A DNA stretch of 64,000 nt from Halichondria panicea (GCF_963675165.1 NC_087386.1:1352931-1416930), one strand, 5' to 3'. Counted from the stretch's first letter, positions 32,001-47,255 are shown. Made by a program: numbers and translations. The notes: generated by a model from the sequence alone, not told the origin.

Positions 32001-34803
32001 CTTTACAGCACACAACTATCATACTAAATCGCACAATAATACACTCTACTGTACCGAAGCCAACTAAATACACATTGTGGTTGCTCTGGAGTAAAGGATA
32101 GTTGTGTGCAGGCAGCATCACCTATACTCCAGGAGCAGCCACAATATTTAGTTGGCTTCAACATTCAATACATGTGGGTACATGTTGTGTACAGGGTTTT
32201 GCAGAATCTTTGCAAACAATTATTATTATTATGGAATATATGACCATTGGCAGATATGGACCAATTGTGCATAACAGCTTTAATAGCTTATCTGGAATGC
32301 GGTACAAACAGGGGGGATTTAACAATAGTTTGTCTAGACTAACTTACATTGCCCATATGGCTGATTTTGTGGGGGCGCAACCTATCCCAGGTATAAAAGC
32401 AGGACTCTCATTTAGTTTATAGTAAAAAAAAGTTGTGTACAAGACAGAATAATGTATGCAGCCTTACTACTAGAAGCAGCTCTACTGACTCTGCTGCTCT
32501 TGCTAGTAGCTCTCCACTGCTACAAGCTAGTGCTTGCTTTAGTGGCTATAGCTCAGAATGCCTGGCAAGCTGTACATGCAGAAGATCAGAGGCCACTACT
32601 TGAGCACTCTGTGCAAGAGACTGGTCCACCTATTCCTTATGGAAACACTGTCCTAGTTCAGGCTAGTATTGGAAGAGCTCAGGTTGTGCAACAGGAGACA
32701 CAACCAGCTTTCCAGTTGCAAGATGCCTTGCAGCAATCAGTTGGTGGACCTGCTATTGCTCAGGAGTCATTACATCAGAGGAACCTTCCTGCAGCAATGG
32801 TGGTGGCAGCCAGTCTGCATGTTTAAATTTAAGGTGAGTAGTTGTATTGATAAACTAGAAAACGTAGCAATTTGAAGTTCCTTTGCAAAGACTCAATACT
32901 CACGAGTTGCCTTGTGGCAGTGGCTCGTATTGTATCAGACTTAGTTCACTTGTTAATTTTGTTGTTTTTATGTTCTCACAGGTTCTTGTTCAGAGTGTAC
33001 GTGAAGTCTAAATCATCGATGAAAACTTACAAACTGTGACTCTTTATACTGCTGTGTGCATACCATTTTATTATTTTTGTTCTGTATTCAATTGCTGATC
33101 TGGTTGCACATCTCTACATGTATTATCGAGTTGTATACCGTGCGCATGCATACTATGCATGGCTTTGTGTTTTAAATATGAGTACCTTCTCACTGAGTTA
33201 CAATTACACGATGACCTTGTCCCCCCTCCTCTGCAGGTGACCTCTAATGGTAACTGGATGCACATTCTCTACCAGTCCAGACTACAAGCTAAGAAGGTAG
33301 GTATCCTTGAGATCCTTAGTTTCAGTTATATTTTGACTATAAAAAATAAGTAAAATTTCGCAGAAAGATCGATACAAAGGTTTTCTCGATTTAATTTTCG
33401 CAGAATAGCAGCCTTTTTGCAGCATGCATGCATTCGATATAAAACTTGTAAGTATGATTATAATGTTCGCGGTACATGCTTACCGCTAATATTTATACCC
33501 TCGAAATAATTATACCTGCTATATGGTATCATGGTATCACATACGTTGCCTTGGGTATGTGTCTCCTGATGTAGCAAGTTTCACCCAAAAGCCTCGGAAT
33601 AGCATTAAAGGGGGGGGGGGGGGGAAGGTGTTCACAAATATACCGGTAGGTGCAGGTGTGTGTATGTGGTAAACCACTCAGTGTGGTAAACCACTCAGTG
33701 TGATAAACCACTCAGTGTGGTAAATAAGCCTGAGGTTGTCACAATGTTGACCTAGGTAATTCCCCTCACTGCATATACTGTGTTTATTGGTGCTCACAGA
33801 CAACACTACTTTTCCTCCCTACAGGCTCTCAGTAAGAATGGTAAAGTCTATGGAAATGGGATCATGGTCGGAGTACAGCAGTGCATCGACAAGGTGAGGC
33901 TTGTGTGGATCAGCTGTATACTATTCCATGCAGGTTAATCACGTTCACATAATTTATGGTCAATGTCTGTTGACATTAATTTTGGACACTCAACCATCAC
34001 CCTTAGTATAATTATAGTACCATCGATTAACTATAGTCGTAGAGTATAGAGGTTCACCAATGACTGCATATGTAGTGTACTTGTCTTACTGGTTGCACGT
34101 TTCTTGTCCCTCTCAGTCTGTGATGGAGAGTCGCCTTGCCTCCTCCACCCCTCACACTCGTACACCTCTCACCCCCTCCACTAACCTCACACCCTCCACA
34201 CCAGGGAAGAGGCCAACCTCCATACGCCCACTCACTGCCGCCTACCAATCAGCTGCCAGTCAGTATCAGGTGTGTCCATGGGAACAGCTTTACACTGGAA
34301 TGTCTGGTCTCCTATTATATTGACAATGGGTATAATGAATCAGCTCCCAGAACCAACAGTTGAATTACCAGCAGATCCACAAAATATGTGCATTGTGGGA
34401 TGACACTTGTATGTACTATACATTGTTGCTACTTCTCTTGTTCATCATTGCTCCATGTGGTCACACCAGCAAAGTTAATAGATTCCACTCTAAGCCACCA
34501 CTGCATGTGTTAAACCCCTGTACGTGTACGTGTAGCGGGTCTCTTTGTTTATAGCCTCCCCACTTGGTTGTCTGCCCTACTTCACTATAATACTGACTAC
34601 CAACTGTACAATACTGAGCTTCATCATGAGATGAGTCCAGTACATTGTGTTTGCTTCCATACAGCACTAATACCTTTACCCTTCTCTCTCCCCCCCCCCC
34701 CCCCCCCCACACACACACACAGGTTGCTCCTGCTAACCCCAACATGCCTCAGAAGAGCAGTGGGATCGTATCCAAGGCTCTCGAGTACATGTTCGGATGG
34801 TGA
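29012..34803 (+). CDS. NUP35: Nucleoporin NUP35 (Nup53), complete, eleven exons
   Basis: Exons 29012-29042, 29156-29316, 29501-29580, 30170-30300, 31271-31372, 31531-31606, 31791-31914, 33237-33296, 33825-33893, 34117-34269 and 34723-34803 join in frame to 355 residues (326 in human). The Ser/Pro/Gly-rich N-terminus includes [11 protein letters not shown] and [25 protein letters not shown] precedes the atypical RRM (MPPN) domain: [46 protein letters not shown] and [11 protein letters not shown]. The protein ends KALEYMFGW, the membrane-binding amphipathic helix known in this family. NUP35 anchors NUP93, NUP155 and NDC1 in the inner ring of the nuclear pore. This is the only intact copy of four partial or full copies in the window. 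Intron 7 hosts a separate small gene and two fold-backs. NAMPT starts 265 bases downstream. Confidence 0.93.
31946..32055. repeat. Long hairpin, 46-bp arms
   Basis: 31946-31991 (GGTACAGTAGAGTGTATTAT...) is mirrored by 32010-32055 with one mismatch, leaving an 18-base loop. It lies in NUP35 intron 7 of copy D only. The single-arm sequence GGTACAGTAGAGTGT exists at the same place in copy C without the second arm. Confidence 0.85.
32056..32159. repeat. Second adjoining fold-back, about 40-bp arms
   Basis: GAAGCCAACTAAATACACAT...GGAGTAAAGG pairs with CCTATACTCCAGGAGCAGCC...TTGGCTTC. The arms are imperfect (a few mismatches and a short bulge). It abuts the first hairpin exactly. Confidence 0.75.
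32392..32398 (+). promoter_or_regulatory. TATA box of nested small gene, copy D
   Basis: CCCAGGTATAAAAGCAGGAC followed by TCTCATTTAGTTTATAGTA, 60 bases before the start codon. The same block precedes copies B and C. Confidence 0.65.
32452..32826 (+). CDS. Unrecognised small secreted or membrane-anchored protein, copy D, nested in NUP35 intron 7
   Basis: 124 residues. Hydrophobic N-terminus ([20 protein letters not shown]), then [20 protein letters not shown], a shortened Gln/Pro middle, and the shared tail [20 protein letters not shown] with [15 protein letters not shown]. Differences from copy C are whole-codon indels and substitutions, none breaking the frame. It lies on the same strand as its host gene, with its own TATA box and a 3' UTR intron (GTGAGT after the stop; acceptor CACAG before GTTCTTGTTCAG near 32981). 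No homologous family is recognised. Confidence 0.7.
   Translation: MYAALLLEAALLTLLLLLVALHCYKLVLALVAIAQNAWQAVHAEDQRPLLEHSVQETGPPIPYGNTVLVQASIGRAQVVQQETQPAFQLQDALQQSVGGPAIAQESLHQRNLPAAMVVAASLHV
33350..33530. mobile_element. Decayed MITE, CCGTATAGC family
   Basis: AATTTTCGCAGAATAGCAGC and GCGGTACATGCTTACCGC lie inside, and the right end reads TATACCTGCTATATGGTA. Its left end is eroded. It sits in NUP35 intron 8 of copy D. Confidence 0.55.
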
Positions 34804-35067
34804 TGAACGTTGAACTATAATATTATTAATTATATACTGTCTCTTTTTGTAAAAAACAGTTCGATATCAATTGTACAGTCATGATAATGATGATAAATTA
34901 TTGTGGCAATTGCTGATAATTATTGTGATTTGTAGATACTGATTATTCTAGGGGGGCAGGGCTGATAATTGGGGATGGGGGCGGGGCTGCATCTTGAAAG
35001 CTAAGCTGAGGTCTGTGAGGTTTCCTTTACACTGTACTGCGAGAGCTAGCTACGAGCTGCACACATC

Positions 35068-39171
<4,104 letters not shown>

Positions 39172-39602
39172 TCGGTAAGAAATATTACACAATATTTGAA
39201 CAGAACGTTATGTGGCTTTTCTTCAATGCAGGCGTTCCGCTACAGTCCCAATTACAAATGGAACTATAATTATAGTAGCTTGAAACAAGAACTAGCTATA
39301 ATTATAGTATATAGATCTAGAATCGCTGATTTTTATATTAATGTTGTTCGCACCCTCGGTCTCTTTCGCTAATTATTATTATTGTGACCACCCCCCCCCC
39401 CCAGTTACCAATTAACAATCATTTTGCCACAATAAAAAATATAATTATGGCAACAATGATGATACTGTCAACAGCAAACACTGACAGTAACTGAAACAAA
39501 ACAAACATGTATGCATTGTTTTCTCTATAAATAATTTTATGAAATAAATACATTATCCTACACAAGATATACAAACGCCTAGATGAAGTTCCGTTTTTGC
39601 TC

Positions 39603-40377
39603 TCAGGGCTTGGTTGCCTCTTTCAGATGGGCAATCAAATCTGCAGAGGGGAAGCAAAACATCATATGAAGCACACGTCTAGACACAGACTATTATCATT
39701 GGTTACAAGTGCTTCCTGGGAAAGTACACCTAATATAGGAGTTCAAATTGGAGTTCAAATTACATGTGTATCCCACAACAGTTCACAACTGGGTGATCTC
39801 AACTCTCTTAAAAGTTTACAATCACTTATAATTATACATCTTGTGGTGAGTTTTCCAAGAACCCAACAATAATCAATTCTCATCACAGTACATACGTGAC
39901 ATCCACTTACCAGCTCTCTCAGTGGCTTTCTTAAGTCCAGCAAAAACCATTTTCGTGCCAGGGATATATTTCTTAGGAGCCGCTAGGTACTCAAACAGTG
40001 TGTCTGGTCCCCAAGTGATGCCCTTATTCTGGTTAGCTTGTGTGTAGGAGAAACCGACAGCCTGTCCTGTCTTACGGCCAATAAGTCCATTCAGGTTGGG
40101 CCCAGTCTTGTGCTTGCCACCCTGTGTGTAGGGAAAGATAAAAGCATTCAATGAATCATGTTAACACTACTTTGAACCCTATACATAAAGCCACAAGGTC
40201 ACCTTTCAGTAAGGATTCAGGAGAGTATGTATCATATGTAACTGACAAACACACAAAAACTAAAGCTTCCATTACGGATTGTGACGAATAATTTACCTTT
40301 TCTGTTGTGTGGCATTGAGCACATCTTTGCTTGAAGATTTTCGCTCCCTTGGCAGCGTCTCCTTCAGGTACACTCAT
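39603..40377 (-). CDS. CYCS: Cytochrome c, complete, three exons
   Basis: On the minus strand exons 40297-40377, 39911-40121 and 39603-39640 join to 109 residues. The first has [17 protein letters not shown] with the haem-binding CAQCH. The second has [34 protein letters not shown] and [17 protein letters not shown], with the haem-ligand Met in TKM. The third supplies [12 protein letters not shown] and the stop. Cytochrome c carries electrons between complexes III and IV in the mitochondrial intermembrane space and can trigger apoptosome formation. The gene lies tail-to-tail with NAMPT, about 430 bases apart. Confidence 0.95.
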
Positions 40378-41329
40378 CTGGGGAAATGTCGAACAAAGTT
40401 CCGTAAAAAAAGTAGCTTTATCGATAATAATTTTATGATTAATATTTTAGATACAGAGACGTATGATATAGGCAAACCCTTAGCAATATCAAATCAGAGT
40501 TGCATCATTTTAAAGTGGCCTCTAACTGGAATACACTTCTATAATTTATTATAAAGGATTACGAACATAACATGTATATGTATGTTAGCTAGCTGTCTCA
40601 GTTCAATTATTATTAAAGCATATAGGCTACTGCAGCTAGCCTAGTACAACACAACACACAATAATTAAACATGATGATAGAAACGAATAAGACTTGTAAA
40701 AAAACCAATGGAAGGATCCACTTTGGCCCGATCACATACACACAAGCTTTAGTCTAGACTTTTGCTTATCAGTAAACTCACTTTTTACTTAGTTCTTGCT
40801 CTTGACGTTGACACTGATTCAAGACACTTCGACTTTCTTTTTGCGGTTGCAAACTCCGGGGTCAGGAAAAGGTCAAATTGTTGCCAGGCAACTTCCTGTG
40901 TGTAAAATTGTGATTTTTGTTAGGACGACCCTGTACCATCTCAATAATTATCAGGAACGGGATAACAACAAAAAAGCTGAAAATGAGCTGCCATAGCAGC
41001 TCCTCCTACGTAAAATCTGTTTTATATGTACATGTACACACGTACATGTAATTAATTAGTGTACATGTACACATTTGTAGGTATGTTTGTGTATCTGTAT
41101 TTGTGTTTGCAAAGCTTGAAGAGCTAGCCTGGAGTGCTCGAGTGGGTCTGGATTGTATAGTCTGGTTGCATACATCACCTATGAGTTGGAGCATAACAGA
41201 TAAAGGTGAATAAATGTCCATTCAACTTCTATTAAATCTCACATGCACTACACTAGCATTTCTTGTAGCTAGGTCTACTATTCCACATGCCTTTAGATAC
41301 CCTCTCTTCGATCCCTTTATAGTCAAGCA
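40378..41329. other. Divergent spacer between cytochrome c and the kinase gene
   Basis: The two genes are transcribed away from this 950-base spacer, so both promoters lie here. AT-rich; a GTACATGTACACACGTACATGTA palindrome-like stretch lies at 41027-41050. No frame or RNA gene is supported. Confidence 0.5.
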
Positions 41330-43967
41330 ATGGCAGCCAGCACTAGCTTCCATTTTCAAGTAGTGGGAGATGATCTTACCGGTAATCAGGCTCTACTGAA
41401 ACGATATGCAACAGTAAGTCAATAGCTGTTTAACCGTGCAAACGTCTGTCAATTAATGCTTATCCATGCTATTTATCATAGGAGAGGCACTTTGAAGTTG
41501 ATGGAAGTCTGTGCAACATTCGGCTAGTAAGTTCAATTCGAACAACCACGAATATAGAATGTAAACAGGATTGTTAGAACGTAGTTTAATGATAGTGATG
41601 AAAGTTTTTACTTACTCACCATTCCTCTTTATTTGTACTGGAATTTGCAGCATCTTTGCAACACACGTAGAGCGTTATGCGTTCCCTATATGGAATATGT
41701 GTACACACTGTGGTCTGTTATAACTTAAAAGCTCTTAGTTCATTGTCTTTACTCTGTTTAGCTTGAATTACTCTATGTCAACTTTTCTCTTTCCCTGCTG
41801 TAAAGTCAAAAACAGCAAAGGACATTGCTTAAGTGCATGAGCTCCCATATAAGGAACGCACAAGTGCTCACACTTTTATTCATGTGTTACAAAGATTCTG
41901 CAAAATTCCAGTACGTATCTCACTAGAGAGTTTTCCCTTTGCATTAGTCACTGTTCCAAGACCCAACTGAAAGAACTGTCCTTACGTTGGGATCTCCCGA
42001 GACCATCGATGGCTACATCTTCGTGTACAGTGTGTCGGATACGGTAATTGACTAACTAATTAATGGTCTCTACATAATATGTAATTATCGTGGTTCCTTT
42101 CCATTGCTGTGTAGGAATCTTTCCATAGGCTGTATGAATGGTTCAATCAGATCGATATGTTCAATGACAAAAAATCAATATTTGAAGAGCCCAAAGTTCT
42201 GCTAGGAAATGTGTCGAGCAGTGGAGAGAGAAATGTTGAGTTCGATCTTGTCTTAGTGAGTTTTGTTTGTGTTCTGATAATGTACGTGTGTACTGTTGAG
42301 GCAGTTATAAAAACAAACCCCTCTAGTGTAAATCAGACTTTGTTTGGTTTCATTGGCATCCTGCATGTCTTTGACTTCCAATAATTATGTCAACCACCGC
42401 AAAGATTATCTAGTGCTTCATACTTAGCCTGGGGATATCCCTTTAATTATACTGCAAATACTCATTCTCTACAGGCATTTGCTGAGTTTGCAAAAATGAA
42501 GTACTTTGAAGCCAATCTTGCTGAAGACACGATAGGAGCTGAGAGGGCAATTTCAACACTTGTTAGTGGCAGGTTGCCACCGGCAGCTGTAAAGCCAGAG
42601 GGCTCAAGAAAGGTAAATTAACGCAATAGTAGTGTTATAACATTTTATTCGATCTTTGTATCCTATAGTTGTTCTCAAGGTCACGAGCCAATACAACTGT
42701 TGGAAGAAACGACAAAGCGATAACATTACCTGCTACTACTAGTCGTAAGAGGTCTGAGACGTTCAGATCGTTATCCGAAGATAGCACACACAAATTCAGT
42801 CTCAATAGCCAAGAATTTATGCTGCTAAGCAAAACAATGATGGACTTGAACATGACCGTTGCCAGGATGCCATCACTCAATCTACACACTGAGGATATGG
42901 ATATGAAGCAAGATGGGACAGAAAGTAGTACCGGAAATACAGCAAACCCATTGGATAGATTTTCAAGAGTTGCTAAGGAAGCAAATGTTTATCTGAAGGC
43001 TACTCGAGAAAAGATTGAATCACTTCGAACAGCAAGCAACGAAATGTTTGGAGCACTGAAACAGACTGTAGAAGAACTTCACGATACTATTGACGTCTTG
43101 AAAGCCAACAAGCATGATCTTCGTCAGGAATTAGATGAAGCAAATGATCGAAACGAGCATATACAGAAAGAACTTGATGTGATAAGGAAGAGGTTAAAAG
43201 ATTCATCTCATTGGATAATCAGCAAAGAAGAAGTTGAATTAACGAGCAAGAAATTGGGAGATGGTGGATATGGTACAGTCACAGTGGCTAATTTTCGTGG
43301 TATCCAAGTGGCAGCAAAACAGATTCACGGGATGATTCTAACCTCGTACAATCGAGGAATGTTTGACAGAGAAATGAACATTGCTTCAAAAGTGAGACAT
43401 CCAAACTGTGTACAGTTCTTAGGTGCTGTGGTGGAGGAAGAGCCGATTATCTTGATGGAGTTAATGCCGACAGTTCTGCGAGAAATCCTTCCCAAAGAGC
43501 TAAACCGATTGTCACAAAATCAGATCCCACCGATATGTCGAGATATCGCTAGAGCACTAACGTACTTGCACTCCATGAAGCCTCAACCAGTAATCCACCG
43601 CGATGTTAGCAGTGCAAATGTACTCTTGGAGCCAATCGCTAACTCGCTGTTGAAAGCAAAGATCTCAGATTATGGATCCGCCAACTTTGCACCGCTGGTC
43701 AATACGAAGGCACCTGGTAATGCTGTGTATGCAGCGCCTGAGGCTTGCTCAGTAAAGTTGCAATCTACTAAAATGGACGTGTTCAGTTTTGGTGTGCTAG
43801 TTGTTGAAATTCATTTGAGGGAATTTCCCGATCTGAATAGTCGAGATCAAAGGGTGTATCAAGTGGAGCTCATGTACCCTCAGATTGCTTCGTTGATTAA
43901 GAAGTGCCTGTGTGAAAAGCCTGAGGATCGTTTACATATGTTTGAAATTCTAGAAAAGTTGAAATAA
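41330..43967 (+). CDS. PseudoGTPase (Ras-like) - coiled coil - TKL-type protein kinase
   Basis: Six exons, all phase 0: 41330-41413, 41482-41526, 41948-42043, 42115-42255, 42475-42612 and 42669-43967, giving 600 residues. Residues 1-168 look like a Ras fold: FQVVGDDLTGNQALL at the P-loop (Lys and Ser of GKS replaced by Asn and Gln), GYIFVYSVSDTESF, PKVLLGNVSSS at the NKxD position, and ISTLV. GTP-binding residues are lost. About 265-345 is a charged coiled coil. The kinase domain (about 350-600) has GDGGYGTV, VAAK, a helix C Glu (FDREM), HRDVSSANVLL, DYG in place of DFG, YAAPE and DVFSFGV. Catalytic residues remain, so it may be active. It looks like a tyrosine-kinase-like (TKL) Ser/Thr kinase. 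I know no named gene with this layout. Confidence 0.82.
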
Positions 43968-44479
43968 ACTGCTGAATTATTGAAGTGTTATGTGTACATT
44001 ATAAACCATTATATAATTGATATGTGTTTTGTATAGTTATAAACTGATGTGTACATGATCTGCGCATCTAACCTGCATTACCTATAGTACATTAACCATT
44101 ACCATAATTATAGTGATCGCATATCCATTACCAGATCTATATAATAATACTTGTGTACGTGTTTCGTAGAGTTGATAACTTATGCATGTGTGATCTGCAT
44201 CCAACTTGCATTACCCATTATCTGACCCATTACCATAGATCTTGACCACACACACATGACATTACCACGATATACATGTAGATCTATAAAAGGCATTAAC
44301 TCCTCCCACCCCCATATTTTGTTGTAACTGAAAGGAAGTCAAGGCATTACCTCTGGCAGCTAGGTAAATATATAGTAATAAACCTGTACTTTGTGATTAT
44401 TGATTATTTTTTCTACATACATTCTAGGTGCTTTACTAAAAAATTCACTAGATAGAACGACCACAACATTTCCTTACAG
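43968..44479. other. Spacer between kinase genes
   Basis: Contains a duplicated phrase (GTGTACATGATCTGCGCATC / ATGTGTGATCTGCATCC with ATTACCCATTA) and AT-rich sequence. It should carry the promoter and 5' UTR of the second kinase gene. Confidence 0.4.
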
Positions 44480-45801
44480 ATGAAGGTACGTGCACTGCTC
44501 AGTTGTGGGAATGTTATCTGATTATGACAATACATTGTTTTTTTATGCAGCGTTTTTCATTCTCACTAAAGTCGCCGGAGAGTGAATCACGGAATAGGTC
44601 TGCTTCATGCAAAGTACCAGGAAAAAAAGAATTGGATGATGAACAATTGTTGGAATTAAGCCAGGCAATAATGGACTTAAATATGTCCACAAAAATGATG
44701 CGACTTTCACTCAAACATGATACAGAAGCAGATGTGACAACCAAATGTGGCGGTGCTACAATAGTAACGGAACAAATGAAATCTACTGGTACACTGGCTA
44801 AATTTACGGAGGTTTCTATCGAAGCAAACGAGTGTTTGAAGTCTGCTCAAGCAAAAATTGATTCTCTTATTCTTGCCAGTGACGAAACTTTATTAACTAT
44901 GAAGAAACAAGTTGAAGAAGCTCATGAACAAATAGATTCCATTCGCAGAGAACATGATGACAATATCAATGCTCTACAGCAGAAGTTAGATGAAGCAAAT
45001 TCTCAAAAGGCGAGCTCAGGGAAAGAGCTGAAAGATTCATCTCATTGGATAATCAGCAAAGAAGAAGTTGAATTAACGAGCAAGAAATTGGGAGATGGTG
45101 GATACGGTACAGTCACAGTGGCTAGTTTCCGTGGTATTCAAGTGGCAGCGAAAAAAATTCACGGAATGATCTTATCATCGCACAACCGACGAATGTTTGA
45201 CAGAGAAATGAACATTGCTTCGAAAGTGAGACATCCAAACTGTGTACAGTTCCTAGGTGCTGTGGTGGAAAAAGAGCCGATTATCTTGATGGAGTTAATG
45301 CCAACAGTTCTGCGAGAAATCCTTCCCAAAGAGCTAAACCGATTGTCACAAGATCAGATCCCACCGATATGTCGAGATATCGCTAGAGCACTAACGTACT
45401 TGCACTCCATGAAACCTCAACCAGTAATCCATCGCGATGTCAGCAGTGCAAATGTACTCTTGGAGCCAATCACTAACTCGCTATGGAAAGCAAAAATCTC
45501 AGATTATGGATCTGCTAATTTTTCATCGATGCTCAATACAACAGGGCCTGGTAATGCTGTGTATGCAGCGCCTGAGGTTTTTACAACAAACTTGCAATCT
45601 TCTAAAATGGATGTCTTTAGTTTTGGTGTACTAGTTGTTGAGATATATTTGAGGGAACTTCCTGATCCGGAGTGTCGAGACGAGATGGTGCATCAAGTAG
45701 AGCTCATGTATCCGCAGATTGCTCCATTGATTAAGAAGTGCCTATGTGAAAAGCCTGAAGACCGTTTGGACATGCTTGAAATCCTAAAACAGTTCATTTG
45801 A
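44480..45801 (+). CDS. Coiled coil - TKL-type protein kinase, paralogue without the GTPase-like part
   Basis: A six-base coding exon (ATGAAG, 44480-44485, with TTACAG before and GTACGT after) splices to 44551-45801 in phase 0, giving 418 residues starting MKRFSFSLKSPESES. An ATG at 44503 read through is also open but bypasses that acceptor. A coiled coil (about 95-175) precedes the kinase domain: GDGGYGTV, VAAKK, HRDVSSANVLL, DYGSANF, YAAPE, DVFSFGV. From DSSHWIISKEEVEL onwards it is almost identical to the gene at 41330, while the coiled coil is far diverged. The Ras-like exons are absent upstream. Confidence 0.8.
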
Positions 45802-46200
45802 ACTGCAAACTATTAATCTGAGCTGTTATGTACATGTGTAAAATGCATATATTATATTTTTATATCATATCATACATGCTTTGTAGTCACTAGTTTACCA
45901 TGTTATACGTGTTTTGTAGTCGAGTTAGCACTTGTTTATAATTGTGATTATATAAATTATACTAGTAATACCTTTTCATTTAAAATGCTGATTGTCTGTT
46001 GAGTTATAATTAATAGTCACAGTTTTAAAAGAATAGCATGACTTTTGAATAGATCCGACAGAGTACAGCAACCTACAAAAAAAAAAAATGCAGCAACTGA
46101 ACTGTAAGCTAGTCAGGTTATAATTATCAGTGATTAGGTATAATTATCGCATACTTCGAGTTATGGGCTTTTAAACTATTATCGAAAACAAAAAAACACA

Positions 46201-46476
46201 CTAAAAAACGTCATGAAGTTTACTCTTACAAACATCATCATACACCAACCTAAATTTTACTTCTGAATAATCTTCACCTGTTATTTGCATGGCTGCTGTC
46301 AATTCATTTTTGAGTATCCTCAGTACTTGCTCCACCGTTGTCTGTCCATCATAAGCTAGCCCCCCTTTTCCAGCTCTAGCTCCTAACACCATGCAGCTAG
46401 GGTTTAGAAGACTTGGTACCTTGCGAATTCCTCCATTTATGTAGACTAGCAGCTGCAACCACCTCTGATAACGCAT
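46201..46476 (-). CDS. Hypothetical 91-residue frame, possible terminal exon
   Basis: Reads MRYQRWLQLLVYINGGIRKV, then AGKGGLAYDGQTTVEQVLRI and ITGEDYSEVKFRLVYDD, with even amino-acid use and no low-complexity sequence. It could be a last exon whose 5' partner was cut by the MITE that starts 7 bases upstream on this strand. No family recognised. May be a decayed remnant. Confidence 0.3.
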   Translation of the reverse strand: MRYQRWLQLLVYINGGIRKVPSLLNPSCMVLGARAGKGGLAYDGQTTVEQVLRILKNELTAAMQITGEDYSEVKFRLVYDDVCKSKLHDVF

Positions 46477-46482
46477 GCACTT

Positions 46483-46670
46483 AAATTAAATTTCGTGGAA
46501 TGGCCTCTAAAAGCATTTCGTTGAATAAATTTCGTGGGTTGACTGCTTACCGGAATCCACGCCTTTAATCTTTGCACGTTATAGCAGATAATTAAAAATG
46601 TTTGTGTATAGGATTGCTAACCCACAGCGAAAATTTAGCCCCTCGAAAATTTAGCACTATAGAGTAGTAG
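46483..46670. mobile_element. Decayed MITE, CCGTATAGC family
   Basis: Contains GTGGAATGGCCTCTAAAAGC and TTTGCACGTTATAGCAG, shared with the element at 20607, and ends GAAAATTTAGCACTATAGAG. The left end is missing. Confidence 0.6.
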
Positions 46671-47255
46671 CAAACACGCTATACGATATACTAAGACACC
46701 AATGAAAATGTGAGAGACATGCACAACTGGCATTTTGACTCATTTGGACCCCCCCCATAGTTCTTAACCCTTTCCTTGCCATTCGTGAAATCTGGAACAG
46801 GAGCGTCTTTAGGTCGATCAATTAGTGTGGATCCCGCCTCACCACGCCTCCATGTCATTCTAGATCAGGCTAGCAATTCTAGCTGGGACTCCCAGTTCTA
46901 GCTCCTTTTGTTTAGCGTGTCAGAGACTGGGAGAAGATGATTGGCACTCCCTGGCTCCTTTGGATGTACAGCTGTCCAGATCCCTAGAACATACCCTCCA
47001 TTCTGACGAGTTATCAGTGCATAGGGTGCTTACTAGATTCTTGCCAGCCAGTACAGTTCAAGCTACACACAGCACCGCTCAACTATTCTCTACCCCATTA
47101 TCTAGCTAAATCTGGTCCAACTAGACAGCAGACACAGCTAGTTAATTCAGTAAAGCTAGGGGTAGCCCTACTTCTACGGTTGTTCAGTACACAGCCAAAA
47201 ATCCACGGGTCCGTTTCAGGCCGTTAGTTGAAAACGGGCCGTTACGGGCCCGTGA

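Larger units (their letters stand above)
45802..47186. other. Mostly gene-free stretch with weak open frames
   Basis: Besides the small frame at 46201-46476, an open stretch without Met (about 46866-47108, plus) reads CLACQRLGEDDWHSLAPLD and on to STPLSS and stop. It looks coding in composition but has no start or splice support. A decayed MITE is at 46483-46670. Confidence 0.35.
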
